Source: JANXDG01 sp964561135 (GTDB taxonomy: Bacteria; Elusimicrobiota; Endomicrobiia; DTEH01). Taken from it: a DNA stretch of 64,000 nt. The translations under genes were made by a program, and so were the position numbers. Shown one piece after another: positions 9,022-17,144 of the stretch (positions are counted from its first letter, which is position 1; the number at the start of each line of letters is the position of its first letter). The notes under the pieces are model-generated. The model saw nothing but the letters and a program-made list of their open reading frames with translations, was not told where the DNA came from and searched no databases. The stretch is taken from the NCBI GenBank assembly GCA_964561135.1, contig CAZLOB010000054.1, positions 1 to 64,000 of the forward strand, written 5' to 3'.

Positions 9022-9055
9022 GCCTGTTAGATTAAAAATTATTAAGTAGAAGATT

Positions 9056-9130
9056 CGTCCCTGGCAGGATTTGAACCTGCAACCTTCTGCTTCGAAGGCA
9101 GCTGCTCTATCCAAATTGAGCTACAGGGAC
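9056..9130 (-). tRNA. tRNA-Arg (anticodon UCG)
   Basis: 75 bases on the minus strand. The acceptor stem GTCCCTG/CAGGGAC, D stem GCTC/GAGC and T arm GCAGG-TTCAAAT-CCTGC all pair. The anticodon loop is CTTCGAA, giving anticodon TCG, which reads CGA (Arg). The outermost anticodon-stem pair is a G-A mismatch. The discriminator is G and CCA is not encoded. It lies seven bases after the stop of the PASTA gene, so it may be read through from that transcript. Confidence 0.93.
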
Positions 9131-9137
9131 TTTAAGA

Positions 9138-9920
9138 TTATTCTGCTTCTTCAACATTATAAACAACATTTACTTTTGTTCCTTTTGGTACAGTAGTTCC
9201 TGCTTTTGGTGTTTGTGAAATTACAATGTCAAAATCTTTATCTTCATCACAAACTTTTTTAACATTACCTAAAAGAAGCCCTCTTTGTTCTAACAACTTT
9301 TTTGCTTCTATCAACGATTTGTTAACAATATTTGGTACCACAACTTTTTTAACTTCTTCTTTAACTTTTTGGACAATTGTTTTCCCTTTACTTATAACAA
9401 TATTTACAGATGAACCTTTTTTAACTTCAACACCTTCCTGTGGTTCTGTAGAAACAACTTTTCCTTTCTCAATATCTTCAGATTCAACTTCTTTTATTTC
9501 TCCAATTGACAACCCATATTCAAAGAGCAACTTTTTTGCTTCTTCAAGAGTTTTCATTTTTAGACCTGGAACTTTAACCATAGGGACACCTTTGGATAAC
9601 ACTACTAACACCTCTGAACCTTTTTTAACTAAAGTTTTAGGTAAAGGTTGTTGTAAAACTATATATCCTGAAGGAATACTTTCTGATTCTACCTGTTCAA
9701 CAATTTCATATTTTAACCCAACAGAATTGAGTTTTTTTGAAGCTTCTTCAATCGGTATATTTCTTACATCAACTACACGGACATATGTTTTTTTCTCAAT
9801 TTCTGGAAAAATATAGAAATAACCAAAAAAACTTACTACAAATGAAATAATAGTAGAAATCAAAATTACAATTATCACACTTATACCTTTTGGGACTTGT
9901 TTTATATTTTCTTCTGCCAT
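9138..9920 (-). CDS. Membrane-anchored protein with three PASTA domains, no kinase
   Basis: 260 residues. A short cytoplasmic tail is followed by one transmembrane helix (about 13-36) and three PASTA domains outside the membrane (about 45-112, 115-180 and 193-256). PASTA domains bind peptidoglycan fragments or other PASTA proteins. In Firmicutes and Actinobacteria they are attached to Ser/Thr kinases or PBPs; here neither is present. The protein is complete, with a purine-rich GGGGGTG upstream of its ATG. It is placed between the OmpA fusion gene and tRNA-Arg, near pal. A wall-sensing or tethering role is inference. Confidence 0.88.
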   Translation of the reverse strand: MAEENIKQVPKGISVIIVILISTIISFVVSFFGYFYIFPEIEKKTYVRVVDVRNIPIEEASKKLNSVGLKYEIVEQVESESIPSGYIVLQQPLPKTLVKKGSEVLVVLSKGVPMVKVPGLKMKTLEEAKKLLFEYGLSIGEIKEVESEDIEKGKVVSTEPQEGVEVKKGSSVNIVISKGKTIVQKVKEEVKKVVVPNIVNKSLIEAKKLLEQRGLLLGNVKKVCDEDKDFDIVISQTPKAGTTVPKGTKVNVVYNVEEAE

Positions 9921-9960
9921 AACTTTTCACCCCCAATAAAATTGAATTTTTCTATTAATT

Positions 9961-11991
9961 TTATTTCGTTATAATAATTTCAACTCTACGGTTCTGCGCA
10001 CGACCAACTTTTGTTTTGTTAGATGCTATAGGTCGTTCTTCACCATAACCTTTAACTTCAAGCTGTTTTGGATCTAAAGATAAATTTTTTACAAAAAACG
10101 AATATACTGCCCATGCAAACATCGATGATTTTCTTTTGTTCTCCAGTTCATCACCTACAGAATCAGTGTGTCCTTCAATGAGAATTTTTTTATCTTTATA
10201 TTTTTCTCTTATTATTTCAGCTAATGATGCCAACGAATCGTATTTATCTGGTCTAATTTGTCCTTCTTTATCAAAAAGTTCATCTGTTGAATAAATTACA
10301 ACAATTCCACGAGCATCTAACAAAACTTTTGCCCCTTTGATATAGAACAACTTTTCTTCTTTTTCCACAACAACTTTTGGCTCTTCTTTAACATATACTT
10401 CAAAACTTATTTCTTTACTATTTTTATTTTCTGCCTCATCCTTTACATTAACTAACAGTTTATATTTCCCATTCGGAACAACTTTGTTATAGATTTCATC
10501 TTTCCCATCCCAGTAAAGTTTTAAATTAAGATTTTTTTGCGATGTCGATAAATCTATCTTATATGTATACACTTTTTTATCTTGTATCGTAAATATTCCT
10601 ACATCTAACTGTTGAATAAATGAAAGATCGTCTTTAACATTTATAAAAAATTCAATAACATCATTTATACCATCATTGTCTGGTGAAATAGTTTTAGTAG
10701 AAATTTCTATTTCAATATCAGGAGGTTGTGTATCAACAACAAATTCTTTCTGTGATTTATACAATACAATTTTATCTTCTTTTTGATCTTTAATAACAAC
10801 TTCTGCTGTATAGATGCCATCGATCAAAGTTCTTCCATCAGATGTTTTTCCATCGTATACAAAAAATTTATCAATTTCTTTAGCAACAGTTGTAGATTCA
10901 TCCACAAACATTGTATTACCATTGATATCTTTTACAGAATAACTAACTTCAACAATTTGTGTATATGTAGACACATTATAACGGAAAAAAATGTTATCTA
11001 GTCGGCCATCGTTGTTAGGTGAAAAAACTAATGGTTCAACAATAAGTTCACAAGGTAATAAGACCGTTTCTTTTTCCTTCTTACTAATATTTCTAAATCT
11101 AAAGCTAACACCTATATTATGTGTTGCTCCTAAGATAGAATTTGGTAAGTATGCATAATCTATTTCAAAATCATCTATTCTTAAACTAACACCTGCACTA
11201 AAATATGAAATTTGGTCAAAAACTTTTGATTCAATTTTATCTTTATCATAAACGTATCCTAAACGGATACCTAAGACTTCTGAACCCCAATGTTCAAGCC
11301 CAAAACTATATACGGGTTTATTAGTGTTATAGTCAACTTGTGCAGAAAGCAAAAAATTGATTTTTGTTTGTTGTTGAGGTAGATCAAATTTAAATTTTAT
11401 TCCAAAGTTATAATTTGTAGGATATACTTTATCATTTGAAAACGAATAGTTTAATAAAGACGCTCCTATTGAGAACAGTTCATTTGATGTTTTTATTAAG
11501 AACCCTGTGTCATACAACCACACAGAATTTTTTTGTTGATATATAGATTTTTCCACATATTTCGCAGCAACACCTATAGATATATTTTTAGCCAACTTAA
11601 CTGCTAACATTCCACTACCTTCTAACATTGTTTGACTAAATTTTTCATCAATCACTTCATAATTTTTAATAACCTGTATTTCTGGTGTTGTAAATCTCCT
11701 TCCAATTATACCAAATCCTATTGTCTTCAAAGGAAGGCCGAAGGAAAGGTTTTGTAGTGAACTATCAAGATAAAACATGTTATATTCTAATGCCAATTCT
11801 CCATAAGGTAACATTACTGCCAATGATGGATTATAAAACAATCCTTCGGCTGTATCATACATGGACACAAAATTTTTCCCGCAACCTGTTGCACGTACAC
11901 CAGCTGGTATTAAAAGTTCTTGATGTTCATAATTTGCGTTTATTTTACTAACAATAAATAGAAAAGTTAAAAAAAACAAAATTTTTTTCAT
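9961..11991 (-). CDS. PorV-like barrel / FlgD-Ig / OmpA fusion protein
   Basis: 676 residues. A signal peptide (1-19) is followed by a predicted outer-membrane barrel of the PorV/UPF0164 type (about 20-300; motifs IPAGVRATGCG and EGLFYNPS near the start). Two FlgD/gliding-type Ig-like domains follow (about 310-425 and 430-545), each opening with S-P-x-N-D-G-x-x-D. An OmpA-like peptidoglycan-binding domain ends the protein (about 555-676; EGHTDSVGD, YGEERPIASN, NRRVEI). It would sit in the outer membrane with its C-terminus on the wall. Its start overlaps the end of the next upstream gene by four bases, and both carry FlgD-like domains, so they may work together. Confidence 0.85.
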   Translation of the reverse strand: MKKILFFLTFLFIVSKINANYEHQELLIPAGVRATGCGKNFVSMYDTAEGLFYNPSLAVMLPYGELALEYNMFYLDSSLQNLSFGLPLKTIGFGIIGRRFTTPEIQVIKNYEVIDEKFSQTMLEGSGMLAVKLAKNISIGVAAKYVEKSIYQQKNSVWLYDTGFLIKTSNELFSIGASLLNYSFSNDKVYPTNYNFGIKFKFDLPQQQTKINFLLSAQVDYNTNKPVYSFGLEHWGSEVLGIRLGYVYDKDKIESKVFDQISYFSAGVSLRIDDFEIDYAYLPNSILGATHNIGVSFRFRNISKKEKETVLLPCELIVEPLVFSPNNDGRLDNIFFRYNVSTYTQIVEVSYSVKDINGNTMFVDESTTVAKEIDKFFVYDGKTSDGRTLIDGIYTAEVVIKDQKEDKIVLYKSQKEFVVDTQPPDIEIEISTKTISPDNDGINDVIEFFINVKDDLSFIQQLDVGIFTIQDKKVYTYKIDLSTSQKNLNLKLYWDGKDEIYNKVVPNGKYKLLVNVKDEAENKNSKEISFEVYVKEEPKVVVEKEEKLFYIKGAKVLLDARGIVVIYSTDELFDKEGQIRPDKYDSLASLAEIIREKYKDKKILIEGHTDSVGDELENKRKSSMFAWAVYSFFVKNLSLDPKQLEVKGYGEERPIASNKTKVGRAQNRRVEIIITK

Positions 11992-12695
11992 CTTTTGTCA
12001 ATTATTCCTACAAACTTTGACACAGTACCACTCCCATCTAAAGGTTTAATAACAACAATATATACACCTTGTGGCAAAATTTTACCATCTTTATCTTTAC
12101 CATCCCAATCTATCGTATAAACAACATCTTTTTGTGCAACCCCTTCCTTAAGTGTCATAATGTATTCACCTGATAACGAGAACAAATAAATTTCCACAGG
12201 TAAATCTTTTTCTTTGACACTATACCTTATTTTTGTGATTTCACCATTTTTTGGACAAAACGGATTATTATAATCTATTTCTAACGAAATTTCATCTTTA
12301 AATACAAAAGCAGACTGTGTTGTGTAAAACTTATCACGCACAGTTTTGCTTCCACCATTAACATCGTACACAGAAATAGATAAATAATATGTTGTTTTTT
12401 CCATAAGTTGAGGTTCAATTTCTATACGTGTTATATAATTTATTGTATTTATTGATGTTGTTGATAAAACATACCATATTGTTGTAGAAGGTGTAAGTTC
12501 TTGTTGTGTTGAAAGTTTTATTTCAAAATATGAAACAAAGTCTTGTTTCCTACATTCAAAAAAGATAATCGGTTTTCTATTCTTTAACACAACATTAATA
12601 TTGTTAGAAGACCCATCTACACCATAAGAAATAATTTCTATAGAGAAAACTTGGGATGAAAAAAATAAAAATAGTATAACAATTATAAGAAACAT
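11988..12695 (-). CDS. Exported protein with C-terminal FlgD-Ig-like domain
   Basis: 235 residues. A signal peptide (about 1-18) is followed by a beta-rich domain resembling fibronectin type III (about 20-130), then a FlgD-Ig-like domain (about 138-232) with NPFCPKNG, the I-R-Y-S-V strand, W-D-G-K-D-x-D-G and LPQGVYIVVI. Such C-terminal domains occur in surface proteins of several phyla, where some act as sorting signals for type IX secretion; no T9SS gene is in this window. The gene starts six bases after the pit stop and overlaps the fusion gene downstream. Confidence 0.75.
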   Translation of the reverse strand: MFLIIVILFLFFSSQVFSIEIISYGVDGSSNNINVVLKNRKPIIFFECRKQDFVSYFEIKLSTQQELTPSTTIWYVLSTTSINTINYITRIEIEPQLMEKTTYYLSISVYDVNGGSKTVRDKFYTTQSAFVFKDEISLEIDYNNPFCPKNGEITKIRYSVKEKDLPVEIYLFSLSGEYIMTLKEGVAQKDVVYTIDWDGKDKDGKILPQGVYIVVIKPLDGSGTVSKFVGIIDKR

Positions 12696-12701
12696 AATTT
12701 T

Positions 12702-13733
12702 TTACCAAACTAAAATTTTTAAAATAAAGAATATCAAACGATAAACAAAAAATGCGACTAATGCTGTTGTTGGTATGGTTAACAACCAAGTAAACAAAAC
12801 ATTTCTTCCCACACTCCAGCGGACACATTTGATACGTTCAGCAGCACCTGTCCCCATAACCGAAGTTGTTATAACATGTGTAGTTGACAAAGGTAATCCT
12901 ATAGATGAAGCAAAATAAATTACTAAAGAAGCAGAAAGTTGTGCTATGAAACCATTGACATGTTTAATTTTGTAAATATTCATCCCTATTGTTTTTATCA
13001 CAGCCCAACCACCAAACATTATTCCTAATGTAATACATATTGCACAAGCAATTATTACCCATTTAGGCGCGAAACTATCTTGTGTTGGCGAATATAATCC
13101 TAATACAATTAACGAAAAAGTTATAATACCAATAGCTTTTTGTCCGTCGTTTGAACCATGAGAAATTGCATAAAAACATGATGCTAAAACTTCTAATGTT
13201 TTGAAAAGCTTATTTATTTTCCTTGGTGCAGAGCGTGCTATAAAATAAACAATTTTTGTCAAAATATATGCAAAAACTAAACCTAACACAGGTGCTAATA
13301 ACAAAGTTAGAAATATCTTTAACACATTATTCCATTTAACAACTTCTATCCCTGCGATTGCGATTGCACTACCTATTAACCCACCTATTAACGCGTGTGA
13401 TGCTGATATTGGCATTCCTAAAATAGTACAAATAACATTCCATAAAGTCGAAGTTAGAAGTGTAGCAAACAAAATTATAACTGCGTATTTGTTACCAACA
13501 AAAATACTTGGTTCAACGATACCTCTCCCAATAGTTTTTGCAACTGCTTGACCAAAAAAATATGTTCCAATGAATTCAAAAATACCTGCAAGTATTAACG
13601 CTTTAATAGGAGAAACAGCTCTTGTTCCAACAGGTATTGCGATAATGTTAGCAGAATCGTTGAAACCGTTAGAAAAATTAAACGCTAAACCTAATAAAAC
13701 AACAATTATTGCTAAAATTAATGTTGATGTCAT
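12702..13733 (-). CDS. pit: Low-affinity inorganic phosphate transporter, Pit family
   Basis: 343 residues and about ten transmembrane helices. The two inverted PiT repeats are clear: GFNDSANIIA near residue 24 and the matching SHGSNDGQKAIGI near 194, which carry the phosphate and cation site. It imports metal-phosphate or sodium-phosphate complexes across the inner membrane. No Shine-Dalgarno sequence is evident before the ATG. No PhoU-like partner lies next to it; unrelated envelope genes follow closely. Confidence 0.93.
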   Translation of the reverse strand: MTSTLILAIIVVLLGLAFNFSNGFNDSANIIAIPVGTRAVSPIKALILAGIFEFIGTYFFGQAVAKTIGRGIVEPSIFVGNKYAVIILFATLLTSTLWNVICTILGMPISASHALIGGLIGSAIAIAGIEVVKWNNVLKIFLTLLLAPVLGLVFAYILTKIVYFIARSAPRKINKLFKTLEVLASCFYAISHGSNDGQKAIGIITFSLIVLGLYSPTQDSFAPKWVIIACAICITLGIMFGGWAVIKTIGMNIYKIKHVNGFIAQLSASLVIYFASSIGLPLSTTHVITTSVMGTGAAERIKCVRWSVGRNVLFTWLLTIPTTALVAFFVYRLIFFILKILVW

Positions 13734-13769
13734 TATTTATTAATGTAAATGTAATTATTAATGTATTTT

Positions 13770-14393
13770 TTATTTTGTTAATAACAAATTTTTAATTGTT
13801 TCAGCAAACTGTTTAGCAGCAGAGGGTCCACTAGCTGTAACAATTTTCCCGTCAACTTCAACATCTTTCGCAGTATAATTAGCACCGTATTTTTTAAGCT
13901 GGCCAGCTTCGGAAGGGAACACAGTAGCATTTTTACCTTTTAAAACACCAGCTTTTGCTAATGTAACTGGTGCAATACATATTGCGGCTAGGAGTTTATT
14001 TTGTTTTATAGTTTCTTGAGCGATCTTATGCGCCAATGGGTTATCCCAATACTCAGCTGAACCCATCCCACCTACAAATATCACAGCATCGTATTCATCA
14101 ACTTTAAGTTGATCAATAGTTTTTTCAACTTTCACAGTAGCGCCAAGCATACCTTTTGCTGTACCAGTTGAACTACTGTAGGTATCTACTTCGAAATTTG
14201 TCTTTACAAAAACATCTTTTGGTTGAAAATATTCTTCGTCGCGGAACCCATCTTTTGCTATAATCATAGCTATCTTCATTTTTTTACTTATCTGTATAAA
14301 TTTTTTCTTTTTTTGAGTAATAAGTGTGAAAGAACAACAAACCAATAACACACTCAATAACACACTTGTAAACATATATCGTAACTTTTTCAT
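13770..14393 (-). CDS. DJ-1/PfpI-family protein with N-terminal export signal
   Basis: 207 residues. The DJ-1/PfpI fold covers about 40-205, with the conserved acidic residue in GFRDEEYF, the nucleophile Cys in AAICIAP and GGMGSAEYW. Family members act as deglycases/hydratases, chaperones or peptidases; which applies here cannot be read. Unusually, a hydrophobic segment with two Cys (about 8-25) precedes the domain, like a signal or lipoprotein peptide. An internal ATG at 14279 (residue 39) would give a normal-sized cytoplasmic protein, but no clear ribosome site precedes it. Confidence 0.85.
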   Translation of the reverse strand: MKKLRYMFTSVLLSVLLVCCSFTLITQKKKKFIQISKKMKIAMIIAKDGFRDEEYFQPKDVFVKTNFEVDTYSSSTGTAKGMLGATVKVEKTIDQLKVDEYDAVIFVGGMGSAEYWDNPLAHKIAQETIKQNKLLAAICIAPVTLAKAGVLKGKNATVFPSEAGQLKKYGANYTAKDVEVDGKIVTASGPSAAKQFAETIKNLLLTK

Positions 14394-14418
14394 ATCTCTG
14401 CTACCTTATTTTAAAAAA

Positions 14419-15066
14419 CTAAAAAGCTGCAATTAATGCAAAAATTGAGATTAACAAAGTTGTTAAAACAAGATATGGTGATGATAAAATCCTGCGCAAA
14501 TTTGGATCTTTTATTTCAGCCATTGTTGACAACTTTTGTGTTTCTTTAACTTCTTCAACTTCTTTTTTAAGTTGTTCTATTTTTTTATTTAGAACTTCAA
14601 AATCGTTTAATTCAAACTTTGTAGTAGTTAAAATTTTTTGAGGTTCTGACTCCGAACTTTCAACATTTGTAGAAACCTGATGAGATCTGTTAATTTCATC
14701 TAATCTTTGCTGAACCTTTAAATTCTCATTTTTAAGAAAAGAAATTTCTTGAGTTAAAGATTCAATTTTTTTCAAAATGTCTATGATGTCAGTATTAATT
14801 TTTTCAATTTTTTTATTAAGTTCTATAATTGACGAAGATGTTTCATCAACGTCTAAAGAAAGTTGTTCCAACTGTTGTTTTATTAGTTCAAACTCCTTTT
14901 GTAGTTTATCTATTTTTTGTGACAAAGTTTTTGTATTTTCGTCAACTTTTTGCGATTTTACTACAAGTTGATTTTTTTGTTGTGCTCCTACAAAAATTAT
15001 TCCAAAGATAAATACGATAAAAAAAATTTGAAATCTTCTGGCGGTTCTGCTATAAATTTTACCCAT
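14419..15066 (-). CDS. Coiled-coil protein with two terminal membrane segments
   Basis: 215 residues, family not recognised. A basic N-terminus and hydrophobic stretch (about 10-29, ending GAQQ) look like a signal peptide. A long coiled coil rich in K, E, L and I fills about 30-185, and a hydrophobic helix (about 196-215) ends the protein. The start at 15066 has a perfect AGGAGG (15072-15077) five bases upstream, yet lies inside rluD, so 70 bases are shared in two frames. It could be a periplasmic spacer anchored at its C-terminus. Confidence 0.72.
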   Translation of the reverse strand: MGKIYSRTARRFQIFFIVFIFGIIFVGAQQKNQLVVKSQKVDENTKTLSQKIDKLQKEFELIKQQLEQLSLDVDETSSSIIELNKKIEKINTDIIDILKKIESLTQEISFLKNENLKVQQRLDEINRSHQVSTNVESSESEPQKILTTTKFELNDFEVLNKKIEQLKKEVEEVKETQKLSTMAEIKDPNLRRILSSPYLVLTTLLISIFALIAAF

Positions 15067-15905
15067 TGTTGCCTCCTAGGATGATAAAATTCTATGCTAT
15101 ACGCATGCAACATTGGCCGTGGTATTTTTTTACCTTCTATTTTACTAACACCACCATATTTTATGTCGCCAATAATTGAACAATTAATAAACTTTAAATG
15201 AGTTCTAATTTGATGTGTTCTACCAGTAATTGGGTACAATTCTAAATAAGAAAATTTTTCTGTTTTTGATAGAACTTTAAACAAGGTAGTTGCTTCTTTT
15301 CCTAAAGGTCCTACAAAAGATATATTACCATGTTTTTCTATTGGTGCGTTTATTTCACCAGAATTTGTTTTAGGCGCATTTGATACAATTGCACGATATA
15401 TTTTTTTTATTTTTCTTTGTTGGAACTGTTTTGACAATTCAAGTTGTATCTGTGGTTTTTTAGCTACTATTATAACTCCAGAAGTCTCTTTATCCAACCT
15501 ATGTACAAGGAAAGGTCTTTGCAACGGCCATAGTCTCTCATCCACCATTGGTATTTTATTATACAACAAATCTATAAGTGTCACATCATTATCAAACTTT
15601 TTAGCAGGATGAACTTTAAGTAACGCAGGTTTGTTAAGTACCAACAAATCCTCATCTTCATAAACAGTTTCTATATTTTCAATTTTGCCAACAACATAAT
15701 CTTTTCTTTGAGGTATTTCGACTTCTATTATATCACCAGCACAAACTTTATATGAAGGTTCAACAAATTTGTTGTTAACTCTAACAAATTTATTTTTGCA
15801 AAGAACTTTTATAAATTCTCGTGAATAATTTCTAAGTTCTTTAGCCAAATATTTATCAATCCGGACTCGTTCTCTAATTTCTACTTTGATAACTCTTTTT
15901 TCCAT
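14997..15905 (-). CDS. rluD: RluA-family 23S rRNA pseudouridine synthase (RluD-like)
   Basis: 302 residues from the ATG at 15905; a TTG four codons earlier is less likely. An S4 RNA-binding domain (about 10-75) is followed by the catalytic domain with HRLDKETSG holding the essential Asp, and the conserved GRTHQIRTHL. The S4 plus RluA layout at about 300 residues fits RluD. It overlaps the end of lgt by 25 bases and shares its last 70 bases with the coiled-coil gene. The exact target uridines cannot be read from sequence. Confidence 0.92.
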   Translation of the reverse strand: MEKRVIKVEIRERVRIDKYLAKELRNYSREFIKVLCKNKFVRVNNKFVEPSYKVCAGDIIEVEIPQRKDYVVGKIENIETVYEDEDLLVLNKPALLKVHPAKKFDNDVTLIDLLYNKIPMVDERLWPLQRPFLVHRLDKETSGVIIVAKKPQIQLELSKQFQQRKIKKIYRAIVSNAPKTNSGEINAPIEKHGNISFVGPLGKEATTLFKVLSKTEKFSYLELYPITGRTHQIRTHLKFINCSIIGDIKYGGVSKIEGKKIPRPMLHAYSIEFYHPRRQQWVKFIAEPPEDFKFFLSYLSLE

Positions 15906-16657
15906 TTTGAAATACAAAATATTGCAACAAAAAACAAGATGAAAACAATCATTGATATAACTTGAGATGGAGATAATATGCCAAACAAGAATCCACCACG
16001 ATCATCACCACGATAAAATTCAACTATAAATCTACATATTGAATACAAGATCCCACCTATAAAAAATATCCTATATCTAAATTTTTCTTTAACCAAAAAG
16101 TAATGCGAAATTAAAAATATCAAAAAAGCGTATACTGACTCAAACAATTGTGTAGGATAAATTTTTATTCCAAGCGGGGCTAAACTTTCAGGATGAGTAA
16201 AAATTACTCCTAAACAACTTTCTGTTGGTTTCCCATAACAACATCCTGCAAAAAAACATCCAATCCTACCTATGCTTAAACCTAAATACACCGCAGGTGT
16301 ACAAATGTCCATTATATCAAACAAATTTTTCTTGTGAATCAAAACATAAATTATACCAAAAATTAATCCTGAAACAAAACCACCATAAAAAACTAATCCA
16401 CCTTCCCAAAATTTTATTATCGACAACAAATTTGTTTTATAATAATCCAAGTTCAACAAAACATATAAAGTTCTTGCGCCTAAAAAACCTATAAGAATTG
16501 TGTAAAATAAAAAATTGCTTAAAAAAATGGTATCTATTTTCTTAAGTTTATACCCTTGATAACGAACATAGTTGTATGCCACAAGAACACCTATCGCTAC
16601 AAACAACCCGTATGTACGCAAAGTATAACCTTTTATTTCTAATAATATTGGCCACAT
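15881..16657 (-). CDS. lgt: Prolipoprotein diacylglyceryl transferase
   Basis: 258 residues and about seven transmembrane helices. The Lgt signature is present as GRIGCFFAGCCYGKPT (near residue 130), with a second conserved block YPTQLFES and RF-x-x-EFYRGDDRG near the end. It transfers diacylglycerol from phosphatidylglycerol to the lipobox Cys of prolipoproteins in the inner membrane. It lies directly beside lspA, the next enzyme in the pathway; both serve Pal, PilP and other lipoproteins in this window. Confidence 0.96.
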   Translation of the reverse strand: MWPILLEIKGYTLRTYGLFVAIGVLVAYNYVRYQGYKLKKIDTIFLSNFLFYTILIGFLGARTLYVLLNLDYYKTNLLSIIKFWEGGLVFYGGFVSGLIFGIIYVLIHKKNLFDIMDICTPAVYLGLSIGRIGCFFAGCCYGKPTESCLGVIFTHPESLAPLGIKIYPTQLFESVYAFLIFLISHYFLVKEKFRYRIFFIGGILYSICRFIVEFYRGDDRGGFLFGILSPSQVISMIVFILFFVAIFCISKWKKELSK

Positions 16658-16661
16658 AAAA

Positions 16662-17144
16662 TCATCCCCTTTTTCTTAAAAAATACTTAATTACTAACAA
16701 CCATACACCTATAAAAACATAAGAATCAGCAAAGTTAAAAATAGGCCAAATATTTCTATAATTCCACTGAAGATCTATAAAATCTATAACTTTACCAAAA
16801 AAAATTCTGTCAATAAGATTCCCGATACCACCACTTGTTATCAAACACAAACTAATTTTTCCTACACTACCAAACTCTTCAACAATACTCTTTGATGAGA
16901 TAAATAATATTAACAAAACAACAATAATAACAAAACTAAACAATATATTAGCATATTCTGTCTGAAACCAACCAAAAACAATCCCTGTATTAGTAGTATA
17001 AGTCAATGCAAGAAAAGGAAAAATTTGTTTTGTTTCATATAGACTGAAGTTTGTTTTAATTAGATATTTGGTAAGCTGATCAATATATACTAAACCGGCA
17101 ATATATACTAACCATTTAACTTTTGTTAAACTTTGTTTTATCAT
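16662..17144 (-). CDS. lspA: Lipoprotein signal peptidase II
   Basis: 160 residues with four transmembrane helices. The two catalytic Asp motifs of this aspartic protease are visible: GGIGNLIDR and FNFADSYVFIG. It cleaves lipidated prolipoproteins before the modified Cys. Its ATG overlaps the ileS stop by three bases (ATGA arrangement) and it ends four bases before lgt. The ileS-lspA order is common in bacteria. Confidence 0.96.
   Translation of the reverse strand: MIKQSLTKVKWLVYIAGLVYIDQLTKYLIKTNFSLYETKQIFPFLALTYTTNTGIVFGWFQTEYANILFSFVIIVVLLILFISSKSIVEEFGSVGKISLCLITSGGIGNLIDRIFFGKVIDFIDLQWNYRNIWPIFNFADSYVFIGVWLLVIKYFLRKRG

Noticed and set aside
9226..9816. 196-codon open frame on the plus strand
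   Set aside because: It is antisense to the clear PASTA gene and has biased composition typical of a shadow frame.
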